Source: Allosaccharopolyspora coralli (GTDB lineage Bacteria; Actinomycetota; Actinomycetes; Mycobacteriales; Pseudonocardiaceae). From it: a stretch of 64,000 bases of DNA. A program made the translations under genes and the position numbers. Shown piece after piece: positions 1 through 8,524 of the stretch. The stretch's first letter is position 1, and the number at the start of each line of letters is the position of its first letter. The notes under the pieces were generated by a model. That model saw nothing but the letters and a program-made list of their open reading frames with translations. It did not search any database and was not told the DNA's origin. The DNA lies in the NCBI RefSeq assembly GCF_009664835.1, contig NZ_CP045929.1, forward strand, positions 310,001 through 374,000, given 5' to 3'.

Positions 1-549
1 GATCGCGGCAGCCTGCGCACCGTCCTCGAGCGACCGGCCGGAGCCGAGCGCCATGCTGCCCGGAAGCTGCGTCGCGGGTTCGGGGACCCGGGTGACCGCG
101 CCCTGCTCCTGGTCGGTGGAGATCAGTAGCGGGATCTCGGAGCCGGTGCTGGTCGCGGCCTGCTGCAACCCGTTGGAGTGCTCGGCGATCTGCCGTGGGT
201 CGTAGAGGCTGTCAGTCCACGAGAAGTGGATCATTCCCCCGATGCGGTACTTCTCCACGACCTGCGCGGGGGTGTCGACGCCGAACTCCTCCCGGTTCTG
301 CGGGTGCGGCGTGTCGGCGGTGCGGCCGTAGGTGTAGGCGACGAACAGTTGCCCGACCTTGTCCTTCAGCGGCATCCGTTGCACGGTCCGCTCGGCCCAC
401 TGGCGCGCGGCGGCCTCGTCGGCGGGTGTTCCCGGTGCGGGGGGTGCCGGGTCGGCGGAGCCCGCTCCGCTCGTGACACCCAGCGTGGTCACGGTCAACG
501 CGCTGACGGCTGCGGCCACCACGCGGCGGGTCAAGCGGGTTCGGCCCAC
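1..549 (-). CDS. secreted glycoside hydrolase family 3 protein (beta-N-acetylhexosaminidase type), 5' part only
   Basis: The reading frame runs off the left edge; 183 codons of the N-terminal half are visible. It starts with GTG preceded by GAGGAGG five bases upstream. The product opens with a basic, then hydrophobic segment typical of an export signal (about residues 1-33, ending SGAGSADP). After it come blocks typical of the GH3 N-terminal barrel: MPLKDKVGQLFVAY, IGGMIHF and IPLLISTDQEQGAV. These match the NagZ-like branch, which releases N-acetylglucosamine from wall-derived or other glycans. The catalytic region lies outside the window, so the exact substrate is not determined. The gene is monocistronic as far as can be seen. 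Confidence 0.85.
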   Translation of the reverse strand, partial: MGRTRLTRRVVAAAVSALTVTTLGVTSGAGSADPAPPAPGTPADEAAARQWAERTVQRMPLKDKVGQLFVAYTYGRTADTPHPQNREEFGVDTPAQVVEKYRIGGMIHFSWTDSLYDPRQIAEHSNGLQQAATSTGSEIPLLISTDQEQGAVTRVPEPATQLPGSMALGSGRSLEDGAQAAAI

Positions 550-1093
550 GGTGCCTCCTCGGGCGCGGACCGGACCCCGATGGCGCTCCAGGTTCCGGCC
601 GAGCGGTTTTGACAGTCATTCACCGAAAAAATCGACGTTTCGGAAGTTACTCACACGGCCGCCGCCGGTCAACGGTCCGTTTTCTCCGGATCCGCGGGCG
701 CTGCTCGGTGAAGTCCGCACACATGTGAGCGGCGCCCGCCGACTGGTGTCGGTGGGCGCCGCCCTGCGCGTGAGCCGGCGGGTTACCAAGCGTGCAACAT
801 CTGTCGTAACTTTTGAGCTAGGCGTCCGGCGTCCCGGCACGCAACCCTGGTGGACGACAAGCCTCCCGCGGCGGCTGCGCGTGGGTGTCCCGTGCTCACG
901 CACGGAGTCCTCTCCAGGGGGAACGCTGCTTCTCCTCCGCAACGTTCCTGGCTGGTAAGGAGTCCGCACCTCTTTTGTAGCCCAGTGACCGAGGTCACGG
1001 CAAGCGCCCGACCGGGTGCACCGTTTCAGAGCCTACAGCGCGCTGGTCAGCGAAAACGCTTCGGATGAGCCTCAAGTCCCCGCTCGAGGTCGA
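550..1093. other. intergenic region with a strong hairpin, no gene seen
   Basis: No convincing gene lies here. Bases 731-760 form a 13-bp stem (GGCGCCCGCCGAC against GTCGGTGGGCGCC, one G-T pair) with a four-base loop. It lacks a T tract, so it is either a terminator of the type common in actinobacteria or a structured repeat. The region lies between the starts of the glycoside hydrolase gene and the 3' end of the HAD gene, both on the minus strand, so the hairpin could terminate HAD transcription. The rest, including the start region of the hydrolase, shows no recognisable operator. Confidence 0.5.
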
Positions 1094-1936
1094 TCAGTTC
1101 CGGCGACGCCAGTGCCGCACGCCGAACCAGGCCGCTCCGGCCGCGGCGACCGCACCGACACTCACCGCCGCCGCGGTGACGGCAGTCCCGGACGGAGTGG
1201 GGATCCGCGCCCGCAACGAGACCGGATGGTCGAAGCCGAGCGAGGCCCAGCCGCGTTGCGCGGCTTCCCTGCGCAGGCCCCGATCCGGGTTGACGGCGGT
1301 CGGGTGCCCCACCGACTCCAACAGGGGCATGTCGGTGATGGAGTCCGAGTAGGCGTGGCACTGGGCGAGGTCGTACCCGTGCTTGCGTGCGAGTTCCCTG
1401 GCTACCTCCGCCTTGTTCTCCGCCGAGCAGTAGAACTCGATGTCGCCCGTGTAGCGGCCGTCGGCCATCACCATCCGGGTACCTGCCGCATGGGTCGCGC
1501 CGAGCAGCTTGCCGATCGGAGCGACGACCTCCTCGCCGGAAGCGGAGAGCACGACGATGTCGTGGCCCTGTTCCTTGTGCTCGGCGATGAGCTGTGTCGC
1601 CTCCTCGTAGACGAGCGGGTCGACGATGTCGTGCAGTGTTTCCTCGACCACCGCGTTGACCTGGTCGACGTCCCAGCCCGTGCACAGCGAGCTGATGTGC
1701 GCCCGCATCCGGTCCATCTGGTCGGCGTCGGCGCCCGCCAGCATGAACATGAACTGCGCGTAGGCGCTCTTGAGGACCGCACGCCGGTTGATCAGGCCCT
1801 CCTGGAAGAAGGGCCGACTGAACGCGAGCGTGCTCGATTTCGCGATGACCGTCTTGTCGAGGTCGAAGAACGCCGCCACGCGGGGCGCGTCAGCCGACCG
1901 TGGCTCGGCGTCCGAGCGCTTCGCAGGCTCTGTCAC
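1094..1936 (-). CDS. HAD-superfamily hydrolase, SerB-like (HAD-IB)
   Basis: 280 residues. The N-terminal FFDLDKTVI is the DxDxT/V nucleophile motif of HAD phosphatases. LSASGEEVV (motif II region) and HAYSDSITDMPLLESVG (motif IV) complete the active site in SerB-like spacing. After about residue 240 there is an extra alanine/valine-rich hydrophobic stretch ending in RHWRRRN, which could be a membrane anchor. Proteins of this family sit next to the ssd/tad locus in many actinobacteria (Rv3661 in M. tuberculosis), and here too the neighbour across the 6C RNA is ssd. The true substrate is not known; the phosphoserine phosphatase name is only by similarity. Confidence 0.88.
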   Translation of the reverse strand: MTEPAKRSDAEPRSADAPRVAAFFDLDKTVIAKSSTLAFSRPFFQEGLINRRAVLKSAYAQFMFMLAGADADQMDRMRAHISSLCTGWDVDQVNAVVEETLHDIVDPLVYEEATQLIAEHKEQGHDIVVLSASGEEVVAPIGKLLGATHAAGTRMVMADGRYTGDIEFYCSAENKAEVARELARKHGYDLAQCHAYSDSITDMPLLESVGHPTAVNPDRGLRREAAQRGWASLGFDHPVSLRARIPTPSGTAVTAAAVSVGAVAAAGAAWFGVRHWRRRN

Positions 1937-2194
1937 CCGGCCAGCATACGAGGTGTGCGCCCCTGTTCGGCCAGAACCTCGCGGAGTCGGCGACCGGCGG
2001 CTCGGGTGTTCTCGCGGTTCGTCGTTCCGGGGAGCGCCGAACGGAGCACCACGACACGGAAGAATGGGGCAGTGCTTCTTCCGTCAAGTGGGATCGATTT
2101 CTTGACCTTGCGCCGATCTCCGGAACGTCGAGGCGCCGTTCTCGACGCGACATTCCGTCGAATGGACGGGGCGCACGTGGTGGTGGCAGGACGA

Positions 2195-2200
2195 TAGACT
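2195..2200 (+). promoter_or_regulatory. -10 hexamer (TAGACT) of the 6C RNA
   Basis: TAGACT fits the actinobacterial TANNNT -10 pattern and lies about eight bases before the first base of the folded RNA. No good TTGACA-like -35 is visible, so the assigned start near 2206 is an estimate. Confidence 0.5.
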
Positions 2201-2205
2201 GGGGA

Positions 2206-2297
2206 TGCCCGGTTCTTCCGGGCCGGTTCAGCTCAACCCCCCGGAGCTGAACCGACGACGACCCCCGCCCCTCCCCCCTGGCGGGGGTCGTCTTTTC
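2206..2297 (+). ncRNA. 6C small RNA
   Basis: The transcript would fold into two strong stem-loops, each with a run of six cytosines in its loop, which is the defining feature of the actinobacterial 6C RNA family. Stem 1 pairs 2224-2234 with 2244-2254 (11 bp) around AACCCCCCG. Stem 2 pairs 2258-2269 with 2280-2291 (12 bp) around CCTCCCCCCT and is followed by CTTTTCT, so it doubles as a terminator. A smaller CCCGG/CCGGG hairpin precedes them. The position between the HAD hydrolase and ssd is the same as that of the M. tuberculosis 6C RNA (B11). In mycobacteria this RNA acts on mRNAs through its C-rich loops; the targets here are unknown. Confidence 0.9.
2258..2297 (+). terminator. rho-independent terminator of the 6C RNA
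   Basis: A perfect 12-bp GC-rich stem (ACGACCCCCGCC with GGCGGGGGTCGT) is followed by CTTTTCT. It is the second stem-loop of the 6C RNA. Confidence 0.88.
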
Positions 2298-2389
2298 TCC
2301 TGGGTGAGACTTGCGAATAGGATTCGCTTTTCTGTTTTCCCTCGGTGTGGCATGAATTCACCCTGTCCGAGTGATTCGTGTGTGCGGGT

Positions 2390-2454
2390 TTGTCCACAGG
2401 TCGCCGAGTTGTCCACAGATCTCGACAAGGCCCTGTCGCGGGGTGTGTGGACGG
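2390..2454. promoter_or_regulatory. cluster of DnaA-box-like sites upstream of ssd
   Basis: Two exact TTGTCCACA 9-mers, the consensus DnaA box of high-GC actinobacteria, lie at 2390-2398 and 2409-2417 in the same orientation, with starts 19 bases apart. A weaker inverted copy TGTGGACGG (7 of 9 matches) is at 2446-2454. The cluster lies 130-200 bases before the ssd start. It is too small for an origin, so it may regulate ssd or titrate DnaA; that is inference. Confidence 0.45.
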
Positions 2455-2586
2455 GCCACTGTGGAAGAACAGATCGCACCGCACCATTCCGTACTGATTT
2501 CAACGAACTTCTGCCGCTGGTGCGGCGAGTCCGTGCAGTACCACTCGCGTCCCGCCCGCTTATCCGTGCCGCACGAGGAGAAACGC

Positions 2587-3705
2587 GTGTCCGCTACCCC
2601 GCAGCCACTGCTGATCACTACCGACGTCCCGCTCTCCGAGGAAATCCAACGGCTCGCCGCCGTCGCGGGATGCGGGTTGCAGCGCGTCGCCGATCCCTCC
2701 GAGGTGGGCGAGTACTGGAGAACGGCTCCCGCCGTCGTGCTCGACGCGGCCGCCGCCGCACGGTGCGTCGAACTCGCGTTACCGCGCAGACCGGGGGTGC
2801 TCCTCCTACACACCTCGGACGACACGGACTTCTGGAGAGCGGCCTTCCGCGTCGGGGCCGAACACACACTCGCGCTGCCGGACGACGACGCCGAACTCGT
2901 GGACCGGTTGGCGGGCACCGTCGAGTGCTCCGGGCCGCACCGCGCCGAAGTGCTCGGCGTGCTCGGAGGTTGCGGTGGTGCGGGAGCGTCGGTGCTGGCG
3001 GCAGCCGCCGCGCTCGCCGCCGCCCAGCGTGGGGACCGCTGCCTACTCCTCGACGGCGACCCCTGCGGAGGTGGACTCGACCTCGCGGTGGGGACCGAGG
3101 AAGCCGACGGGCTCCGCTGGTCCGGTCTGACCGTCAGCGGCGGGCGAATCGCCGCGTCGGCACTGGCCGAAGCGCTCCCCGGTCGCCGATTCGGCGCGGG
3201 AACGCTGTCGGTGCTCGCGGGTGATCGCGACGACGGTGCGCCGCCGGATCTCGGCGCCGGCGCCGTCGACGCTGTCGTCACCGCGGCTCGTCGCGTGTAC
3301 GACACGGTCGTGTGCGACCTGCCCCGCACGGTCGGTGAGCTCACGAACGTCGGATTGCGGCACTGCGACCTCTCCGTGGTCGTCGTCCCCGCCGAGGTGC
3401 GTGCGTGCGCCGCCACGGCACAGGTCGTCCGGTCGCTCGCCGGAAACCTCGGCTCGAGCCGGGCCGTCGTGCGCGGCCCCGCACGCAGCGGTCTGACGTC
3501 CACGGACGTCGGCCGCGCCGTGGGACTCGACGTGCTCACCACGATCCGCTCGAATCCGGCTTTGCCGGTCGCGCTCGACAGATCCGGTCTCGGCGGAACC
3601 CGGTTCGCGGGCCGAGGCCCGCTCGCTCGAGGCGCGCGGGAGGTGCTCGCCGAGCTCACCGCTGTGAGCGCGGCGGGGGAGCTGCGACGGGACGGTGCGG
3701 CATGA
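2587..3705 (+). CDS. ssd: septum-site-determining / CpaE-like protein Ssd
   Basis: 373 residues; the first gene of the tad-like operon. The GTG start is chosen because GAGGAG lies six bases before it; upstream in-frame starts fall in the DnaA-box region. The N-terminal 120 residues resemble a receiver-like domain of CpaE proteins. The remainder is a MinD/ParA-type ATPase fold with a deviant P-loop, GGCGGAGAS, at about residues 127-135 that lacks the usual lysines, and a LLLDGDPCGGG segment. Homologues (Rv3660c; the helicase/secretion neighbourhood CpaE-like family) influence septum placement or localise Tad machinery. It overlaps tadA by four bases (ATGA), pointing to coupled translation. Confidence 0.9.
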   Translation: MSATPQPLLITTDVPLSEEIQRLAAVAGCGLQRVADPSEVGEYWRTAPAVVLDAAAAARCVELALPRRPGVLLLHTSDDTDFWRAAFRVGAEHTLALPDDDAELVDRLAGTVECSGPHRAEVLGVLGGCGGAGASVLAAAAALAAAQRGDRCLLLDGDPCGGGLDLAVGTEEADGLRWSGLTVSGGRIAASALAEALPGRRFGAGTLSVLAGDRDDGAPPDLGAGAVDAVVTAARRVYDTVVCDLPRTVGELTNVGLRHCDLSVVVVPAEVRACAATAQVVRSLAGNLGSSRAVVRGPARSGLTSTDVGRAVGLDVLTTIRSNPALPVALDRSGLGGTRFAGRGPLARGAREVLAELTAVSAAGELRRDGAA

Positions 3706-4859
3706 AGGCCGAGCTCGTGGACAGGGTGCGCGCACGTCTGGTCGAGCGCGACGAGCCGCTCACAGCCGCGGCAGTGGCGACCGCGGTGCGCGAGGAAGCA
3801 GGCGGCGTCGTCGGGGATTCGGACGTGCTCGCTGCGCTGCGCCGGCTGCAGACGGAATTCCTCGGTGCCGGCGCGCTCGAATCGTCGCTGCGTGACGAGA
3901 CCGTCACGGACGTCCTCGTCACCGGGGCGGACGCCGTGTGGGTGGACCGGGGTTCCGGGCTGGAACGGTCCGACGTGGTGTTCTCCGACGACGACGCGGT
4001 ACGCCGCCTCGCGCAGCGGCTCGCGCTCTCAGCGGGGCGCAGGCTCGACGATGCTCAGCCGTGGGTCGACGCCTGGCTCCCACGGACCGGATCCAGTGCT
4101 GTCCGGATGCACGCGGTGCTGTCGCCGGTGGCCGCGCAGGGCACCTGTTTGTCGTTGCGGGTCCTGCGCCCCGCTGCGCACGACCTCGACGCGCTGCGGC
4201 GACTCGGCACGTTCGACGAGGCGACGGCAGACATGTTGCGGCGAATCGTCGCCGCCCGGCTCGCGTTCCTGGTCTCGGGTGGGACGGGTGCAGGCAAGAC
4301 GACGATGCTCGCGGCTTTACTCGGCGAGGTGCCGGAGGACGAGCGCATCACCTGCGTCGAGGAAGCGGGGGAACTTCATCCTGCGCATCCGCACGTGGTC
4401 CGGCTCGTCACGCGACCGCCCAATGTGGAGGGTGCGGGCGAGGTGACGACGCGGGACCTGGTGCGACAGGCCTTGCGGATGCGGCCGGACCGAATCGTCG
4501 TCGGCGAGGTGCGCGGCGCGGAGGTCTGCGACCTGCTCGCCGCATTGAACACCGGCCACGAGGGCGGTTGCGGCACGGTGCACGCGAACTCGCCGACGGA
4601 AGTCCCTGCGCGCATGGAAGCACTCGCCGCGGTCGGCGGTTTGCACCGCGACGCCTTGCACAGCCAACTCTCGGCGGCGGTGCATCTCGTGCTGCACATG
4701 CGCAGAACGTCCCGGCGGGGCAGGCACCTCGCGGCGATCGGCGTGCTACGGCGCGGCGGCGACCGGGTCGAGGTCGCTCCGGCGTGGTGCGCGATCGCGG
4801 GCTGGGAGCCCGGGTGGGAGAGACTCGCCGAGCTGCTCGAACAACGGGGTGGTGCGTGA
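3702..4859 (+). CDS. tadA: TadA/CpaF-family secretion ATPase
   Basis: 385 residues, the usual length for the family. It powers assembly of Flp-type pili or a related secretion apparatus at the inner face of the membrane. Visible motifs are Walker [10 protein letters not shown] (about residues 193-201), the acidic CVEEAGEL box, the [14 protein letters not shown] Walker B region and the histidine box [13 protein letters not shown]. The start ATG overlaps the ssd stop, and its own stop overlaps the tadB start. It corresponds to Rv3659c. As in other actinobacterial clusters of this kind, no prepilin peptidase or secretin is encoded alongside. Confidence 0.95.
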   Translation: MKAELVDRVRARLVERDEPLTAAAVATAVREEAGGVVGDSDVLAALRRLQTEFLGAGALESSLRDETVTDVLVTGADAVWVDRGSGLERSDVVFSDDDAVRRLAQRLALSAGRRLDDAQPWVDAWLPRTGSSAVRMHAVLSPVAAQGTCLSLRVLRPAAHDLDALRRLGTFDEATADMLRRIVAARLAFLVSGGTGAGKTTMLAALLGEVPEDERITCVEEAGELHPAHPHVVRLVTRPPNVEGAGEVTTRDLVRQALRMRPDRIVVGEVRGAEVCDLLAALNTGHEGGCGTVHANSPTEVPARMEALAAVGGLHRDALHSQLSAAVHLVLHMRRTSRRGRHLAAIGVLRRGGDRVEVAPAWCAIAGWEPGWERLAELLEQRGGA

Positions 4860-5662
4860 TGCCCACGATGGCGGCAGGAGCTCTCACCGTCCTCGCGGCA
4901 GCGGTCGCACTCTGGCCGCCCACCGGTGCCGCTCGTCGACTACCTCGCCGAACGGCGAAGCGTCTGTCGTTCTCCCGTCTCCGACCTGGCCGCGTGGTGG
5001 CGATCCCGGGTGCCGCGGCGATCGGATGGCTCGCGGCAGGCCTGGGCGGGCTTCTCGCGGCGGTGCTCGCGATCGTGCTGGGACAGCGCGTCGTCGTGGC
5101 GCATCGCAAGCGTCGGGCGAGTGGAGACCAACTGGCATCGCTGGCCGCCGCCCTGCGGGTCGTGGTCGCCGAGCTGCGAGCGGGAGGGCATCCTGCCGCC
5201 GCGGCGGACGGCGCAGCCGAGGACGCAGCGCCCGAGATCGCCGACGTGCTCCGAAAAATGGCCGCCACGGTCCGCCTGGGCGGCTCCGTCGCCGATGCCG
5301 CGCGCGACACGAGCGGTCCGTTGGCCCGAGCGTGGGCGCGGGTCGCACGGGCGTGGGCGCTCGCCGAGCGGCACGGGCTCGCCTTGGCGGACCTGCTCGA
5401 CTCCGTCCGGCGCGACCTCGATCACCGAACCGCCGTGCACCGGGACGTGGAGTCGCGAATGGCGGGACCTCGAGCCACGGCGGGAGTGTTGGCCGTGCTT
5501 CCGGTACTCGGAATCGCACTCGGTGAGGCGAGCGGGGCGGGTGCCGTCGCGGTACTCCGGGAGCACGTACTCGGCCAAGTGCTGTTGGTGGCGGGGGTGG
5601 CGCTGCTCGGTGCGGGCTTGTTGTGGACGGCGCGGATCACCGGAACGGCGGTGCGAGGCTGA
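4859..5662 (+). CDS. tadB: TadB-like membrane protein (type II secretion F domain)
   Basis: 267 residues. Two N-terminal hydrophobic segments are followed by a cytosolic T2SF domain (about residues 85-215, rich in A/R/E with the pattern [15 protein letters not shown] and FGxxLADLL-like [14 protein letters not shown]) and two C-terminal membrane segments ending at LLWTARITG. It forms the inner-membrane platform with TadC on which the TadA ATPase acts. The ATG overlaps the tadA stop by one base (TGATG); a GTG three bases earlier is an alternative. It corresponds to Rv3658c. Confidence 0.9.
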   Translation: MPTMAAGALTVLAAAVALWPPTGAARRLPRRTAKRLSFSRLRPGRVVAIPGAAAIGWLAAGLGGLLAAVLAIVLGQRVVVAHRKRRASGDQLASLAAALRVVVAELRAGGHPAAAADGAAEDAAPEIADVLRKMAATVRLGGSVADAARDTSGPLARAWARVARAWALAERHGLALADLLDSVRRDLDHRTAVHRDVESRMAGPRATAGVLAVLPVLGIALGEASGAGAVAVLREHVLGQVLLVAGVALLGAGLLWTARITGTAVRG

Positions 5663-6294
5663 TGGTCCTCGGGTGGATCACATCGGTGGCCGGGCACGGC
5701 CGGTTGCCGATGTCGTTGCTGTGTCTGGCAATCGCGCTGTTGTTGTGCCCGGGAGCGCTCGCTCGCCGGCGGATTTGCGGCGAGGGCAGGCGCTCACGTT
5801 CGACTCCGTGGATCCCGAGGCCGCCCGTGTTCCGGAGAGCGCCGGAGCAGTGCGATCCGGTGGATCTCGCCGCGGGGTGGGACCTGCTCGCCGCGACACT
5901 GCGAGCGGGTCTCGCGCTGCCCGCCACGTTGCACGCGGTCGCCGAAGAACTACGTGGGCCGCCGGCACGGCTCCTTCGAGAAACGGCGCGTGCCACGGCG
6001 TTGGGTGCCGACGCGGCCACGGCATGGGAGCCCGCGCTCGCGCATCCGGACACCGCGGAATTGGCTCGCGCCGCGAAACGAACCGCCCGCTCCGGCGGCG
6101 GACTCGCCGAGGCCGCAGCGGGTTCGGCACAGCGTGCGCGAGCGGCTGCCGGTGAGCACGCGCACACCCGGGTGCAGCGGGCGTCGGTGTGGGTCGCCGC
6201 GCCGCTCGGATTGTGCTTCCTGCCGGCGTTCCTGTGCCTCGGCGTGCTGCCGGTGGTCGTCGGCATGGTCGCCAAGCTCACCGCTACCTGGTGA
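5662..6294 (+). CDS. tadC: TadC-like membrane protein (type II secretion F domain)
   Basis: 210 residues, second platform protein. An N-terminal membrane segment (LPMSLLCLAIALLLCPGAL) precedes a T2SF domain whose core reads AAGWDLLAATLRAGLALPAT to GSAQRARAAAGEH. Two closely spaced C-terminal hydrophobic segments (LGLCFLPAFLCLGVLPVVVGM) end it. The ATG overlaps the tadB stop. It is shorter than proteobacterial TadC, as is usual for the actinobacterial type (Rv3657c). Confidence 0.9.
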   Translation: MVLGWITSVAGHGRLPMSLLCLAIALLLCPGALARRRICGEGRRSRSTPWIPRPPVFRRAPEQCDPVDLAAGWDLLAATLRAGLALPATLHAVAEELRGPPARLLRETARATALGADAATAWEPALAHPDTAELARAAKRTARSGGGLAEAAAGSAQRARAAAGEHAHTRVQRASVWVAAPLGLCFLPAFLCLGVLPVVVGMVAKLTATW

Positions 6295-6346
6295 GCACCG
6301 AAATCGCTCGATTGTGGATTGTCCCTGTGTGGAAGAGGAGTTCGTC

Positions 6347-6586
6347 ATGTTTCTGTCTGTGTCTCTCGCCTCGGTGCTCCACGTCGCGTGCGGGATTCCG
6401 GCCGCGCTCTCGCGGCGCCTTCGCGCTCTGCTCGACGGTGACGACGGGATGAGTACGGCCGAGTACGCGATCGGGACGGTGGCCGCCGCAGCGTTCGGAA
6501 TGCTGTTGTACACCGTCGTCACGAGTGAGTCCGTCACGGCGGCACTGACCTCGTTGGTGGATCGTGCCTTGGCGGGTGAGTTCTGA
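6347..6586 (+). CDS. Flp-like pilin (DUF4244)
   Basis: 79 residues, starting 52 bases after tadC with GAGGAG seven bases before the ATG. An N-terminal leader precedes the sequence DDGMSTAEYAIGTVAAAAFG. The glycine before MSTAEYA, with glutamate at the fifth mature position, is the classic class III signal cleaved by prepilin peptidases, followed by a hydrophobic helix for pilus assembly. It should be the structural subunit handled by TadA/B/C, and corresponds to Rv3656c. No prepilin peptidase is present in the window, so it must be encoded elsewhere. Confidence 0.9.
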   Translation: MFLSVSLASVLHVACGIPAALSRRLRALLDGDDGMSTAEYAIGTVAAAAFGMLLYTVVTSESVTAALTSLVDRALAGEF

Positions 6587-6966
6587 TGCCGCCCGAGCCG
6601 ACGGTCTCCGACGAGCCGGATCGGGGCGCGGTGACCGTCGAGGCGGCGTTCGCCACGTGTTCGATCGTGGTCGTCGCCGTGCTCGTGCTCGGCGCATTCG
6701 GTCTCGCGCTCGGTCACGTGCGCAGCGCCGACGCCGCGATCGAGGCGGCTCGTCTGGTGGCGCGGGGTGACGCTCGGCTGGCACACGACGCGGTTACTGA
6801 ACTGGGCCCAGCTGGTGCGTCGCTGACGGTGAGCGTCCGAGGCGCCATGGTCACGACAGAGGTCAACGCGAAGCCCTTCGGGCTCGTCGTGCCGGAACAG
6901 TGGTGCCGCGCGCGAGCGCTCGCGGTACTCGAACCGGGTGTCGAGGTGCCGGAGTCGGTCTCGTGA
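6586..6966 (+). CDS. TadE-like pseudopilin/pilus assembly protein
   Basis: 126 residues. Residues about 13-45 (DRGAVTVEAAFATCSIVVVAVLVLG in part) form the TadE signature: a charged G[AS]VTVEAA entry into one hydrophobic helix. The rest is a small extracytoplasmic domain with a single cysteine. The ATG overlaps the stop of the pilin gene by one base and its own stop overlaps the next start by four (GTGA), so it is part of the coupled tad operon. It corresponds to Rv3655c. Confidence 0.85.
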   Translation: MPPEPTVSDEPDRGAVTVEAAFATCSIVVVAVLVLGAFGLALGHVRSADAAIEAARLVARGDARLAHDAVTELGPAGASLTVSVRGAMVTTEVNAKPFGLVVPEQWCRARALAVLEPGVEVPESVS

Positions 6967-7304
6967 ACCGGGACCGTGGTGCGGCCACCCTGCAGGCCGC
7001 GGGCGTCGTGCTGGCGCTTCTCCTGCTGCTCACCTTCGGACTGCAGCTCGGCGCGGCGGTGCTGAGCAGGCACCGTGCGGAGGGGGCCGCCGATCTGGCC
7101 GCGCTCGCCGCCGCCGCGCACATCGATCGTGGTGGTGACCTCGCGTGTGCGACGGCGGGACGGGTCGCACGGGGAATGGACGTGTCGGTCACCTCGTGCT
7201 CAGTCCACGGTTGGCAAGCGTGGATCCGGACCCGCGCCGAACCGGCCGGTGTCCTCGCCGGTTTCGCCTCGTCGTCCGGTCGAGCTCGAGCCGGCCCAGC
7301 GTGA
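6963..7304 (+). CDS. TadE/TadG-like protein (helicase/secretion neighbourhood type)
   Basis: 113 residues from a GTG that overlaps the preceding stop. NRDRGAATLQAAGVVLALLLLLTFGL is a minor-pseudopilin type N-terminus (charged entry, small residues, then a hydrophobic helix). EGAADLAALAAAAH, with the pattern seen in TadG-type proteins, follows. Two cysteines (CATAG, TSCSVHG) could pair outside the membrane. It is the last gene of the tad cluster and corresponds to Rv3654c. Confidence 0.82.
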   Translation: MNRDRGAATLQAAGVVLALLLLLTFGLQLGAAVLSRHRAEGAADLAALAAAAHIDRGGDLACATAGRVARGMDVSVTSCSVHGWQAWIRTRAEPAGVLAGFASSSGRARAGPA

Positions 7305-7725
7305 GGAAGGGACGGCAGGGGTCGAGATCGACAACTTCGGGTGATCGCGGAGTGGGCCGCCGAGCGCGCACACGCACGACGAGCGGTCGGCGGAGTTCGG
7401 TGAGAGGTGGGCGGGCCTCGTCTGGGGCGCCAACGACGGAGGTGAAGGGTGCCTGATCGACCGCTCGTCAGGATGATCTTTCAGCTCCTCGGTGTGCTGC
7501 CGGGGCGCTCGTCGCCACTGATCGACCGGTTGTCGACAGCCCCTGGTCCCGTCCGGGTGGGGTGGCGTTCAGTAGTGGTGTGAGCGAAAGCTCATGCGAA
7601 CCCCCCGGTCGGCAACGGCGCCGCCCGGGGGTGGGGAGCACCAGAGAGCACGCTCGATCAGCCGCCCCCGAACGGTTGATCGACCGAGACAACGACCGGA
7701 TCAACCGCAAGGAGGCGGACGAACA
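7305..7725. other. intergenic region before the prim-pol-like gene
   Basis: No gene is supported here. Just before the next gene CGGTTGATC (7673-7681) can pair with GATCAACCG (7699-7707), a 9-bp stem that ends two bases before the AAGGAGG ribosome-binding site and could affect translation. Nothing else recognisable was seen. Confidence 0.4.
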
Positions 7726-8367
7726 ATGGAGTGGTCGTCGGACGGGTGGCAGTGGTCTTCGGGCCAGTGGCACAGTGCCTTCCGGATCGAACTCCGGGTC
7801 CAGGCCATCGGCTTGGCTGCCCGTGGGTGGCCGGTGCTTCCCGGGACCTACCCGGCGGAAGGCCGGTGGGCCGGACGCAGCGGCAGCGAGCCGCACGGCC
7901 CGGCGCCGGTGCACACCGGCTGGGAGGACCGGCTCGTCCTGAACCCGGACGACGCGGCGGCCTGCTGGTCCGAACACCAGCCGTACAGCCTGCTGCTCGC
8001 CACCGGCTCGAGGGTCGAGGCGATCGAGGTCGACTCGGGCCTCGGCAGGCGCACGGCCTCGGTGTTGCGGGCGGGTGGGTTCCCCGCGCCGATCGTGTCC
8101 ACACCGGACGGTCGCTGGTACTTCCTCACCGAAGGCGGCCAGACGCTGTGCGAGGAACTCGGCGACGCCACCGGGATCAGGCTGCACAGCAGCGGAAGCT
8201 GGGTTCCGATGCCACCGACCACCTACCCGCAGGGCCTCGTGCACTGGAGGGTGAAACCCGAGGTGTGCGCATGGCGCCTGCCCCGTCCCGAGCTGGTGCA
8301 GGAAGCCCTGCGGGCGGGACTGCACGACTCCCACGACGTGGCCGATCTCGTCGCCGCAGGACACTGA
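7726..8367 (+). CDS. prim-pol-like protein (bifunctional DNA primase/polymerase N-terminal fold), probably catalytically degenerate
   Basis: 213 residues, ATG preceded by AAGGAGG with eight bases between. The layout GLAARGWPVLPGTYP near residue 25, an AACW...NIG-like LLLATGSR block and AIEVDSG near residue 105 resembles the prim-pol fold (pfam09250). Such small single-domain proteins are common in actinobacteria. In active enzymes a DxD metal motif and an SGGxHLYF-type histidine block follow; here the corresponding segments read EVD and STPDGRWYFL, so the key histidine is missing. A regulatory or non-catalytic DNA-binding role is more likely than priming. It converges on the DEAH helicase gene. 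Confidence 0.7.
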   Translation: MEWSSDGWQWSSGQWHSAFRIELRVQAIGLAARGWPVLPGTYPAEGRWAGRSGSEPHGPAPVHTGWEDRLVLNPDDAAACWSEHQPYSLLLATGSRVEAIEVDSGLGRRTASVLRAGGFPAPIVSTPDGRWYFLTEGGQTLCEELGDATGIRLHSSGSWVPMPPTTYPQGLVHWRVKPEVCAWRLPRPELVQEALRAGLHDSHDVADLVAAGH

Positions 8368-8524
8368 CGGCGCCGTGCGAACCGCTACTGTGTCGACCCG
8401 GCCGGCACCGCGCCCCGGGCCCCTCGTCGACTCCTCCCGTCGCGAGGCGAACCGTCGCCCCGGCCACCGGATTCCTGATCCGGTGTACCGCCCCTCCTGG
8501 CGACGGTTCGATGAGCCCTGCCGG

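Noticed and set aside
2390-2454. Possible replication origin
   Set aside because: Only two or three DnaA boxes are present, and no dnaA, dnaN, gyrB or parAB genes lie nearby. The neighbourhood is the tad locus.
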